From Saccharothrix longispora (GTDB lineage Bacteria > Actinomycetota > Actinomycetes > Mycobacteriales > Pseudonocardiaceae), in assembly GCF_030852425.1 (NCBI RefSeq), contig NZ_NSDM01000009.1:62001-126000 (forward strand): DNA of 64,000 bases, in the 5' to 3' direction. Below, piece by piece: positions 28,501-35,232 of this stretch; positions within the stretch are counted from its first letter, which is position 1, and the number at the start of each line of letters is the position of its first letter. The notes beneath the pieces were generated by a model that worked only from the letters and a program-made list of their open reading frames with translations, made no database searches and was not told the origin of the DNA. The position numbers and the translations under genes are program-made.

Positions 28501-29013
28501 GGCCGCCGGTCGAGCGACTGGCGGCTGGTGCTGGTGGTCGACGTGTCGGGCTCGATGGAGGCGTCCACGGTGTGGTCGGCGCTCACCGCGGCGGTGTTCG
28601 CCGGGGTGCCCGCCCTGACCACGCACTTCCTGGCGTTCTCCACCGAGGTCGTCGACCTGACCGACCGGGTGGCCGACCCGTTGTCGCTGCTGCTGGAGGT
28701 GCGCGTCGGCGGCGGCACGCACATCGCGGGCGCGCTGCGGCACGCCCGCTCCCTGGTGACCGTGCCGGAGAGGACGATGGTGGTGCTGGTCAGCGACTTC
28801 GAGGAGGGCGGCCCGGTGGGGGCGCTCGCCGCGCAGGTGCGCGAACTGGTCACGTCGGGCGTGACCGTGCTGGGGTGCGCGAGCCTGGACGACACGGGCA
28901 AGGCGCGCTACTCGACGTCCGTGGCCGGGACCCTCGTCGCGGCGGGCATGCCGATCGCCGCGCTGAGCCCGCAGGAGCTGGCCCGCTGGGTGGGGGAGAA
29001 GGTGCGCTCGTGA
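25576..29013 (+). CDS. DUF5682-vWA fusion protein (YehM plus YehP-like)
   Basis: A 1145-residue protein. The N-terminus has the DUF5682 pattern: HLIGVRHHSPALASVVPAL (residues 20-38), VLLVELPAELGEWLPHL, YPFADFSPELAAIRWAF, and a later VIGSFHAAALL. The C-terminal 190 residues are a vWA domain with a complete MIDAS metal site: DVSGSM (Asp989, Ser991, Ser993), threonine in GGGTHIAGAL, and aspartate in VLVSDFEEGG. In E. coli the corresponding proteins YehM (about 759 residues) and YehP (about 378) are separate, and their sum is close to this length. The fusion supports a direct physical link. An Arg-rich segment before the vWA domain probably acts as linker. ATG 25576. Confidence 0.88.
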   Translation: MSSTPDRSALELLVGHRTPHLIGVRHHSPALASVVPALLEACEPEVLLVELPAELGEWLPHLAAPDLVAPVALSGAHRDGGAPAFYPFADFSPELAAIRWAFRHGVEVRACDLPLALRGPGHGAGGRGAAPLTDALRRAVTGRDGDDLWDRLVEVAAPGQEPEAVRRAALYVGWALRADAGDVDPFDLRREAWMRRVVAEVGDRPCAAVIGSFHAAALLSGAPAEEAPPGSDVVTSLVPYGFALLDERSGYPAGIRDPEWQQAVLEAAGDPAAIEAAAASAIVRICVRVRELGHPAGPGEAREALRLAGDLARLRGLPAPGRGEVVEAVQTVLTHAEPLGRGRVVARAAGDVLVGHRTGVLAPGTPRSGLAPAVEDLVADLRLPGPGSREAATLRLDPLRSALDARREVALRRLAVLGVAYGEEAATTGVGGGDALSTRWTVAWTPATAATLPVAGLWGATLPMAALGRLRARRARRAERGGHTPADVLVDLVDAARCGLPEVVHDLLGDAASVLPSAGTLPELLAALDLLDRLRAGHLPGTPGSVLDAHPLLAAELETAAVAQLDGLVGSTDVADARALVELARRHDAHGTGVRLAACLRRLSDEGAPLIAGAAGAARVLSGLLPASALGERVASWVDGAGTPERRGALKLALTGVLAAAGPLLETPEALDPLLERVEALADRDFLDRLPALRGAFTSIGPAARARVLAAVEERTGDRVDAAGVPDPELLAVWLAAERAAADVLRAHDLRAHDLPRPAVHPGSEEPAPPGAPVAPAHAERELAASVRWRLVLGARGDRPAGAVRYAAALDELYGAERGEGAAAGGLGADRSSPFPDVREWSEELAELFGEGVREEVLAAAAEGGRLEAALEIDPASVRPSVELLRNVLSLAGGLSEQSLARLRPLVARLVRELTAQLANRVRPALTGIQLPVPTRRPGGRLDLPRTVRANLATARRDDRGRVVVVPERPVFRTRGRRSSDWRLVLVVDVSGSMEASTVWSALTAAVFAGVPALTTHFLAFSTEVVDLTDRVADPLSLLLEVRVGGGTHIAGALRHARSLVTVPERTMVVLVSDFEEGGPVGALAAQVRELVTSGVTVLGCASLDDTGKARYSTSVAGTLVAAGMPIAALSPQELARWVGEKVRS

Positions 29014-30788
29014 CCGTGCCCCCGGTGGCCCCCGCCGTGGTGGCGGACGTGCTCGACGCCCTCCCGCCGCGCCTGCGCAAGCGCGTGGACGCCGCCCTGG
29101 ACCGGGCGGCGTCGTGGGCGGTCACGGCGGACGGCGACGCGGCGCGCGCGGAACTCGACGCCGAGACCACGCTCACCTGGACCCTGCGCGCGGGCGTGCT
29201 GGCGGCGGCGGACGACCTGTCCTGCACCTGCCTGCTGGCGCCGAAGTGCCTGCACCGGGGCATCGCGGTCGCCGCCGCCGAGATCGGCGACCCGGCCGAC
29301 CCGACCGGTCAGGCCGATCCGGTCGATCCGTCGGTGTCGGCCGCGACCGGCCCCACCACCGACTCCACCTCCACCGACTCCGACACCGCCCTGGTACCCG
29401 TCACCGAGGAGCAGCGGGCGGCGGCCGGAGCGGTGTGGGAGGGGTGCTCGGCCGTCCTCCGCGCCGGCGCTTCCGGCAGCGGGGCGGTGGTCCGGGCCGG
29501 TCTGCTGCGCGCCGTCCACACCGCGCGGGTCGCCGGCCTGCACCGGGCCGCGTCGGCCGGCCTGCGCGTCGCCGCCGCGTTGACCGCCGCCCGCGCCGGC
29601 GACTCGTCGTTCGACCGCGAAGCGCTCACCGCCGAACTCGTCGACCTGATGCTCCTGTGCCACGACCTGCGCACCGGCATCGGCGATCCCGCCCTGCTGC
29701 GCGGCACCGCCCGGCGCGAGTACCGGTCGATCGGCGCCCTCCGCCTGCACGGCCTGTGCACGGAACCGGTCGTCAGCGCCTCCGGCTACGGCGGCGTCGT
29801 CACGCACCTCGTCGACGACTCGGGCCGGCTCTGGACGGTCCCCGCCGTCACCCCCGGCGGCGCGGAACGGGTGGCCGCCGCCGCGAGCGGTCCGGTGGCG
29901 GTCGGCGAGTCCGGCCTGACCCACCGCGCGCTGGGCCGCGCCGGGCTGCTCCTGTCCGGCGGCACCGCGTCACCCGACCACCGGCTCGGCGCGGGCAAGG
30001 CGGTGCGCGCGGTGGCCGCGAAACCCACCCCGTGGACCGACGACCCGCTCGCCCGCCACTGGGCCGAACCGCTGCCCGACCAGGTGCACCGCGCCTTCCA
30101 CGCGCACACCGTCCCGGACACCCACCGCCCGGCGGGCGCCGACCTGCTCTTCGCGGAGGGCGTGGTGCTGGGCGCGGTCGGTCCCGCGCTGCGCTTCGCC
30201 ACGGCGCACGGCGACCTGGACCTGGTCGGCCACACGGCCCTGGTCCGCGAGAACCTCGCCGTCCTGGCCGGTGCGCCCGGCCTGCGGCTCCGGGTCGTGG
30301 CGCGCCTGCTCCCCGACCGCCCGGGCACCGCCACCGCCCTCGCCGCGTCGGGCGACCTGGCCCTGCCCGACGACCTGGCCCACCACGTCGACCTCGGTCT
30401 GGACCGGCTCCAGCGCTCGCACGTCGCCGGCGGGGCCGCCCCGGACCTGCCGGCGCGCCCGGACCCGGTGGACCGCGTCCCCGCACCGCTGCGCCCGCTG
30501 GAGAACGTCCTGCACCGCATCACCCTCGGTGGTCGGGCGGTGGCCGCCGTGGCCTCCGCGCGCCGCGAGGTCGCCGCCCTGCGCGCCACGGGGCTGACCG
30601 CGACCGCGGACCTCCTCGCCGCCCTGGCCGCAGCCTCCCGCGACCGCGAGCGCGACGCGTTCGGCCGGGTGGTGCGCGACGCGGGGGAGGAGTTCCCGGT
30701 CGCCTGGCTCCGGGCGGGCCTGCACGTGCGGGAGTTCACCCGCGCCTCGGTGCTGCGGACGTGGCTGGCCGCGGTCGGGCGGGCGTGA
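29010..30788 (+). CDS. SWIM zinc-finger protein (YehQ-like)
   Basis: A 592-residue protein with a SWIM-type zinc finger, CxCx5CxH, at Cys72, Cys74, Cys80 and His82 (LSCTCLLAPKCLH). It is followed by an acidic Asp/Pro/Thr linker (about residues 95-130) and a long C-terminal domain that I cannot assign. SWIM fingers bind DNA or proteins. In the E. coli locus the last gene, yehQ, also encodes a SWIM protein. GTG 29010 overlaps the vWA stop. This ends the operon; the gene downstream is on the other strand. Confidence 0.88.
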   Translation: MTVPPVAPAVVADVLDALPPRLRKRVDAALDRAASWAVTADGDAARAELDAETTLTWTLRAGVLAAADDLSCTCLLAPKCLHRGIAVAAAEIGDPADPTGQADPVDPSVSAATGPTTDSTSTDSDTALVPVTEEQRAAAGAVWEGCSAVLRAGASGSGAVVRAGLLRAVHTARVAGLHRAASAGLRVAAALTAARAGDSSFDREALTAELVDLMLLCHDLRTGIGDPALLRGTARREYRSIGALRLHGLCTEPVVSASGYGGVVTHLVDDSGRLWTVPAVTPGGAERVAAAASGPVAVGESGLTHRALGRAGLLLSGGTASPDHRLGAGKAVRAVAAKPTPWTDDPLARHWAEPLPDQVHRAFHAHTVPDTHRPAGADLLFAEGVVLGAVGPALRFATAHGDLDLVGHTALVRENLAVLAGAPGLRLRVVARLLPDRPGTATALAASGDLALPDDLAHHVDLGLDRLQRSHVAGGAAPDLPARPDPVDRVPAPLRPLENVLHRITLGGRAVAAVASARREVAALRATGLTATADLLAALAAASRDRERDAFGRVVRDAGEEFPVAWLRAGLHVREFTRASVLRTWLAAVGRA

Positions 30789-30812
30789 CGGGACCGGACG
30801 GGCGCGCCGGGA

Positions 30813-31718
30813 TCAGGTGCGGGCGCCCCGGCGGGGACGGGGGGAGGTCCGCCGCGCCGCGCGCCGCTTCACGCTCGGCGTGTGCCGCTGGGCCGTGGCG
30901 CCCGGCGGGTACCGCTCCTCGATCGCGGCCCACGCCAGGTCGGGCGCGTCGCACACGTGCTGCCGGAAGTCCAGGTAGGACACCTTGACCAGCGGTTCGA
31001 GCTTGATCCAGCTCGCCTTCTCCGACCACGGGTGCCAGCCGGCGGGCAGTGCCAGGTAACCGGGCCGGTCGCCCTGGTCCACGCTGGTGACCTTGAGGAC
31101 GTACGCGTGCCGGGCGAACGTGCTGACCACCACGCACGGTCGGTCCTTCGCCCGCTGCCCGGCCTCGTCGTACGACCCCTCCTCGAACGGCACCAGGGCG
31201 GACCAGACCTCGCCGCGCTCCGGCCGGTCGGCTTCGCCCCGCCAGACCACCGCGCCGCCGCCTCGCGACGCCCCGGGCGCGCCCAGGGCCCGGTCGAGCA
31301 GCCGCGACCCGATGATCCACACCCACAGGAACGCCAGCACGGCGGAGATCCGGAACGGGTCCACCTCGTGGACGCCGAGGTGCATCGGGTCCATCGCGTA
31401 CCACGTCACCGCGCCCGACAGCGCGAGCAGCACGACCACGCGCGCCGCCGCCCACCAGGGCCCGAGCCGGACCCGCCGGTGCCGCAGCACGACCCACACC
31501 GCCGCCACCGGCGCGACGCACGCGTTGATCAGCAGGAAGTCGTTCCCCGCCAACCGGTCGGGATCGTTCCGCGACATCCACAGGTACACCGCCGGCAACG
31601 ACAGGTACCCGGCGGCCATCCACTGGGCGACGAGCTTCCCGATCCACCGCACCACGCGCTCCTCCCGCGGCAGCCGCCGTCGCGGTGAGCCGTACGTCGT
31701 GTCCCGTGTCCGGGGCAC
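30813..31718 (-). CDS. Membrane protein with a cytoplasmic PemK/MazF-like domain
   Basis: A 301-residue protein. The N-terminal half has about four hydrophobic helices (VAQWMAAGYLSLPAVYLWM, FLLINACVAPVAAVWVVL, VVVLLALSGAVTWYAM, ISAVLAFLWVWIIGSRLL). The C-terminal half has a PemK/MazF-like barrel pattern: RGEVWSALVPFEEGSYDEA, DRPCVVVSTFARHAYVLKVTS, and LEPLVKVSYLDFRQHV. MazF toxins are normally free ribonucleases of about 110 residues; a membrane-anchored version is unusual. The active-site arginine and serine/threonine cannot be assigned with certainty. GTG 31718 lies 1 nt after the gntR stop, so it is the last gene of the trpB-trpA-gntR operon. No separate antitoxin gene is visible. Confidence 0.65.
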   Translation of the reverse strand: MPRTRDTTYGSPRRRLPREERVVRWIGKLVAQWMAAGYLSLPAVYLWMSRNDPDRLAGNDFLLINACVAPVAAVWVVLRHRRVRLGPWWAAARVVVLLALSGAVTWYAMDPMHLGVHEVDPFRISAVLAFLWVWIIGSRLLDRALGAPGASRGGGAVVWRGEADRPERGEVWSALVPFEEGSYDEAGQRAKDRPCVVVSTFARHAYVLKVTSVDQGDRPGYLALPAGWHPWSEKASWIKLEPLVKVSYLDFRQHVCDAPDLAWAAIEERYPPGATAQRHTPSVKRRAARRTSPRPRRGART

Positions 31719-31719
31719 G

Positions 31720-32502
31720 TTACCGCTCGGGACCGCGCGTCACGTGCCCGTAGGAAAGATCGGTCCCCGTCACCGCGCGCTCCGCGGTGATCACGGTGTC
31801 GTCGCCCACCAGCAGCGCCCGGTCGTCGACCAGCGGCACGTCGTCGTCACCCCGGCTGAGCCGGCAGCTCAACAGGGCCGGCGAGCCGGGGGAGCGGTCC
31901 AGCGACGCGGCCTCGGCGTCGGTCAGCGCCACCGCCCGGATGGTCTCGCTGGCCCGCCGCACGGGCGTGCCCAGCTCGTCCAGCAGCCGGTACAGCGACC
32001 GGCCGCCCAGCGCGTCCACGTCGATCCGCGCGCCGACGGCCGCCGGCAGGTACGAGGTCTGGAGCACCAACGGGCCGGCGGACGTGCCGCGCAGCCGCTC
32101 CACGGCCAGCACGGGCGCGTCGGCGGGCAGGCCCAACCGACCCGCCACGTCGGCGGGCGCGGGGACGACCGAGGCGCCCAGCACTTCCGTCGACAGCTCG
32201 ATGCCCTGTTCCACCAGCTCCTGGGACAGGCTGCGCAGACCGGTCAGCCCGTAGGAGAACGACGGCCGCCGCACGAACGTGCCCACGCCGTGCCGGGTCT
32301 CCAGCAGGCCGTCCGCCTCCAGGGCCTGGAGCGCCTGCCGGACCGTCATGAGCGAGACGTCGAACTCCTCGGCCAGCTCCCGCTGCGCGGGCAGCGGCGT
32401 CCCCGGCTCGTAGTGCCCGGCCTCGACGCGCTCCGCCAGCACCCGGTAGATCGCGAGGTACTTGGGCACGCGGCCCCGGAACCCGCGGTCGTTGCGCTCC
32501 AC
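31720..32502 (-). CDS. GntR/HutC-family regulator (UTRA domain)
   Basis: A 260-residue regulator. The N-terminal winged helix is canonical (KYLAIYRVLAERVEAGHYEP, then PAQRELAEEFDVSLMTVRQA and GLLETRHGVGTFV). Residues about 95-250 form the UTRA ligand-binding domain (LVLQTSYLPAAVGARID). GTG 32502 follows GGGAG. It lies 29 bp after trpA in the same direction and probably controls its own operon. The 9+9 palindrome over the trpB promoter is the obvious candidate operator. The ligand is unknown; tryptophan, indole or a sugar phosphate are all possible. Confidence 0.88.
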   Translation of the reverse strand: MERNDRGFRGRVPKYLAIYRVLAERVEAGHYEPGTPLPAQRELAEEFDVSLMTVRQALQALEADGLLETRHGVGTFVRRPSFSYGLTGLRSLSQELVEQGIELSTEVLGASVVPAPADVAGRLGLPADAPVLAVERLRGTSAGPLVLQTSYLPAAVGARIDVDALGGRSLYRLLDELGTPVRRASETIRAVALTDAEAASLDRSPGSPALLSCRLSRGDDDVPLVDDRALLVGDDTVITAERAVTGTDLSYGHVTRGPER

Positions 32503-32510
32503 GCCACTCC

Positions 32511-32538
32511 CGACCCGTCACACCCGACTCGTCACACC
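32511..32538 (-). repeat. 14-bp tandem repeat across the trpA stop
   Basis: CGACCCGTCACACC and CGACTCGTCACACC lie head to tail with one mismatch, covering the trpA stop and the leader of gntR. Each unit holds a copy of the trpA stop triplet. It looks like a local slippage duplication and could space or weaken gntR translation. Confidence 0.5.
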
Positions 32539-33347
32539 CCCGGAGCCACCTCCGGGCGGGCCGAGGATAGCGCCCGGCGGAACGCGGCCACCGCGTCGAC
32601 CACGTCCGCGACCGGCGCGCCGTCGACCAGCATCCGCAGCAGCGCCGACCCGACGACCACCCCGTCCGCGTCGGCGCACGCCCGCACCGCGTGCTCGGTG
32701 GTGGAGACGCCGAAACCGGTCACCACCGGCAGGTCGGTCATCGCCCGCAGGCGGCGGGAGTGGGCGCCCGCCGTGGCGGCCAGGTCGTCGTGCTCGCCGG
32801 TGGTCCGCATCGAGCTCATGCTGTAGACGAACCCGGCGGACGCGGACGCGATCCGGCGGCACCGGTCGTCGTCGCACGACGGCGCGGCCATCAGCACGGC
32901 CGCCACCCCGGCGTCGGCGGCCCGCGCCCGGTACTCGGCGGACTCCTCCAGCGGCAGGTCCGGCACGATCGCGCCCCGCACGCCGACCGCCGCCAGGTGG
33001 TCGACGAACCCGGCCACGCCGCGTGACGGCACCAGCGTCTCGGCCACGTTCGCGTAGGTCATCACGACCAGCGGCACGTCGTGGTCCAGCCCGGCCAGCT
33101 CGTCGAGCAGCGGCCTGGGCCGCGCGCCCCGGTCGAGCGCGACGGCCGCCGCCCGCTGCACGGTGGGGCCGTCGAGCATCGGGTCGGAGAACGGCAGGCC
33201 GATCTCGACCGCGTCCGCCCCGGCGTCGACGACGCCGCGCACCAGGTCGAGCCAGTCCGGCACCACCCCGGCCATCAGGTAGGGCACGAGCAGCGGGCGC
33301 CCCGCCGCCCTCAGGTGCTGCTCCAGGCCGGCTGTGGCGACGCTCAT
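32532..33347 (-). CDS. trpA: Tryptophan synthase alpha chain
   Basis: A 271-residue TIM-barrel enzyme that cleaves indole-3-glycerol phosphate to indole and glyceraldehyde-3-phosphate. Visible motifs: VPYLMAGVVPDWLDLVRGVVDAGADAVEIGLPFSDPMLDG (catalytic Glu), GVRGAIVPDLPLEESAEY (catalytic Asp) and PVVTGFGVSTTEHA (phosphate binding). ATG 33347 overlaps the trpB stop as ATGA, the usual coupling for this channelled complex. The N-terminus reads PYLMAG where PY(I/V)TAG is usual, a small deviation. trpC, trpD and trpE are not nearby. Confidence 0.92.
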   Translation of the reverse strand: MSVATAGLEQHLRAAGRPLLVPYLMAGVVPDWLDLVRGVVDAGADAVEIGLPFSDPMLDGPTVQRAAAVALDRGARPRPLLDELAGLDHDVPLVVMTYANVAETLVPSRGVAGFVDHLAAVGVRGAIVPDLPLEESAEYRARAADAGVAAVLMAAPSCDDDRCRRIASASAGFVYSMSSMRTTGEHDDLAATAGAHSRRLRAMTDLPVVTGFGVSTTEHAVRACADADGVVVGSALLRMLVDGAPVADVVDAVAAFRRALSSARPEVAPGV

Positions 33348-34537
33348 CGGAAGTACTCCCTGATCTGCTGGACGTCCTTGTCGCCGCGACCGGACAGCGT
33401 GACGAGCACGGTGGACCCGGCGGGCAGCTCGCCGGTCGCGGCGGCGTCGACCACCCACGCCAGGGCGTGCGCCGACTCCAGGGCGGGCAGGATGCCCTCG
33501 GTGCGGGTGAGCAGCTCCAGCGCCCGCATCGCCTGGTGGTCGGTGACGCCGGTGTACCGGACGCGGCCGGTCTCGGCGAGGTGCACGTGCTCCGGCCCCA
33601 CGCCGGGGTAGTCCAGCCCGGCGGAGATCGAGTGCGCCTCCAGGACCTGGCTGTCCTCGTCCTGGAGGAAGTGCGAGCGGAACCCGTGCAGCACGCCGGG
33701 CACGCCCTTGTCGACGGCGCTGCCGCCGGCCGCCTCGACGCCGACGAGCGCGGCCGGGGTGTCGACGAACCCGGCGAACGTGCCCGCCGCGTTCGACCCG
33801 CCGCCGACGCAGGCGACGACCACGTCCGGCACGGCGGCCGGCAGGCGCTCCGCGCACTGGGCACGGGCCTCGTCGCCGATGACCCGCTGGAACTCGCGCA
33901 CCATCCACGGGTACGGGTGGGGGCCGAGGGCGGAGCCGAGGCAGTAGTGGGCGTCCTCGGTCTCGCCGACCCACGCGCGCAGCGCGGCGTTGGTGGCCTC
34001 CTTGAGCGTGCCGGTGCCGGCGGCCGAGGCGACCGTGACGACCTCCGCGCCGAGCAGTTCCATGCGGAAGACGTTGAGCTCCTGGCGACGCGCGTCGGTG
34101 CGTCCCATGTAGACCGTGCAGGACAGGCCGAGCAGGGCGGCGGCGGTCGCGGAGGCCACGCCGTGCTGCCCGGCGCCGGTCTCGGCGATGAGCTTGCGCT
34201 TGCCCATCCGCTTGGCCAGCAACGCCTGGCCCAGCACATTGTTGATCTTGTGCGACCCGGTGTGCGCGAGGTCCTCCCGCTTGAGCAGGACGCGCACGCC
34301 CAGCACCTCGGACAGCCGGGCGCACTCGGTGACCGGCGTCGGCCGGCCCACGTAGGTCGCGAGCAGCCGCCGGTACTCGGTCGTGAAGGCGGCGTCGGAC
34401 CACGCCTCGCGGAACGCCGCCTCCACCGCCCGCGCGGCGGGCACGAGGGCCTCGGGCAGGTAGCGCCCGCCGAACCGGCCGAAGCGGCCGGTGGCGTCGG
34501 GTGCCCGCATCAGGGCGGGCTCGTTGTCGACTGACAC
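33344..34537 (-). CDS. trpB: Tryptophan synthase beta chain
   Basis: A 397-residue PLP enzyme that joins indole and serine to make tryptophan. The PLP lysine is Lys97 in LKREDLAHTGSHKINNVLGQ; the phosphate-binding loop is CVGGGSNAAG. Length and motifs fit the standard TrpB1 type that pairs with TrpA. The start is GTG 34537. With the predicted -10 just upstream, transcription would begin at or next to this codon, giving a leaderless message, which is common in actinomycetes. In a trpBA-gntR operon without the other trp genes this may be a second, specially regulated copy. Confidence 0.95.
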   Translation of the reverse strand: MSVDNEPALMRAPDATGRFGRFGGRYLPEALVPAARAVEAAFREAWSDAAFTTEYRRLLATYVGRPTPVTECARLSEVLGVRVLLKREDLAHTGSHKINNVLGQALLAKRMGKRKLIAETGAGQHGVASATAAALLGLSCTVYMGRTDARRQELNVFRMELLGAEVVTVASAAGTGTLKEATNAALRAWVGETEDAHYCLGSALGPHPYPWMVREFQRVIGDEARAQCAERLPAAVPDVVVACVGGGSNAAGTFAGFVDTPAALVGVEAAGGSAVDKGVPGVLHGFRSHFLQDEDSQVLEAHSISAGLDYPGVGPEHVHLAETGRVRYTGVTDHQAMRALELLTRTEGILPALESAHALAWVVDAAATGELPAGSTVLVTLSGRGDKDVQQIREYFR

Positions 34538-34574
34538 ATCTAGAACTCTAGATGTCTTGTGGTCGACCTGGCAA
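34536..34574 (-). promoter_or_regulatory. trpB promoter with a perfect 9+9 palindrome over the -10
   Basis: Read on the minus strand, TTGCCA (34574-34569) and TAGAGT (34550-34545) form a -35/-10 pair with an 18-bp spacer. The -10 lies inside the palindrome ACATCTAGA-AC-TCTAGATGT (34536-34555). The palindrome ends at the trpB start codon. A dimeric regulator bound here would block transcription; the GntR protein encoded two genes downstream is the best candidate. Confidence 0.65.
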
Positions 34575-34588
34575 GTTCGCCCACGCCG

Positions 34589-35002
34589 TCACGGCCGTTC
34601 GACCAGGTCCACCAGCTTCTTCGGCGCCGACGCGCAGTAGCTCTCCGTCACCAGTTCCACCACCTCCTCCCAGTCCACGCCGCCGTCCAGCACGACGCCC
34701 ACCACGTTCGACGCCCACGCCGGCGTGAAGAACGGGTGCCCCGCGTGGCTCAACGCGTCCAGCTCCGCGCCCTCCGCCCGGAACGTCAGCACGCACACCG
34801 GCCCGTCCGTCCCCGCCGCCCGCGCGTACGACGGCGGGTCGCCGTCCTCGACCTCCAGCACGTGCGCGAACGTCCGGCCCCGCACCCGCCACCGCGTCCC
34901 GCGCCACGCCCGTTCCTCGACCGCCTCCGGCAGCGCCAGGCACGCCGCCCGCAACCGGGCCGTCGCCTCGTCCTCGGCCACCGCTTCCCCCGTGATCGCC
35001 AT
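34589..35002 (-). CDS. MmcQ/YjbR-like family protein
   Basis: A 137-residue protein of the MmcQ/YjbR family: RLRAACLALPEAVEERAWRG near the start, RVRGRTFAHVLEVEDG in the middle, then GHPFFTPAWASNVVGVVLD and VDWEEVVELVTESY. The family has a CyaY-like fold, and some members bind DNA; the function is unknown. ATG 35002 was chosen over a GTG 34 codons upstream because the family starts here. It lies just upstream of trpB on the same strand, but the trp promoter sits between them. Confidence 0.8.
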   Translation of the reverse strand: MAITGEAVAEDEATARLRAACLALPEAVEERAWRGTRWRVRGRTFAHVLEVEDGDPPSYARAAGTDGPVCVLTFRAEGAELDALSHAGHPFFTPAWASNVVGVVLDGGVDWEEVVELVTESYCASAPKKLVDLVERP

Positions 35003-35232
35003 GACCCGCACGCTAGCGACGGGGTCCGACAATCCCGGCCGGTCCGACACCCGGACGAGGGACGCGCCGACCCGTTCGGCCGCACCCGCCGGCCCACGGG
35101 CCACCGGTCCGCGCTCGCCGGAACCACCCCATCAGGGCGTTGGCCGGCGGTCGCACCCGGCGCTACGGTCGTCACCGGGTGGCCACCCCCTGTCTCCAGT
35201 GGACGGTCAGACCGACGGTGTGAGGTGTGGTC

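Noticed and set aside
30813-34537. Indolocarbazole or indole-alkaloid cluster around trpBA and the oxidase
   Set aside because: No RebD/StaD-like dimerising enzyme, prenyltransferase or halogenase is present.
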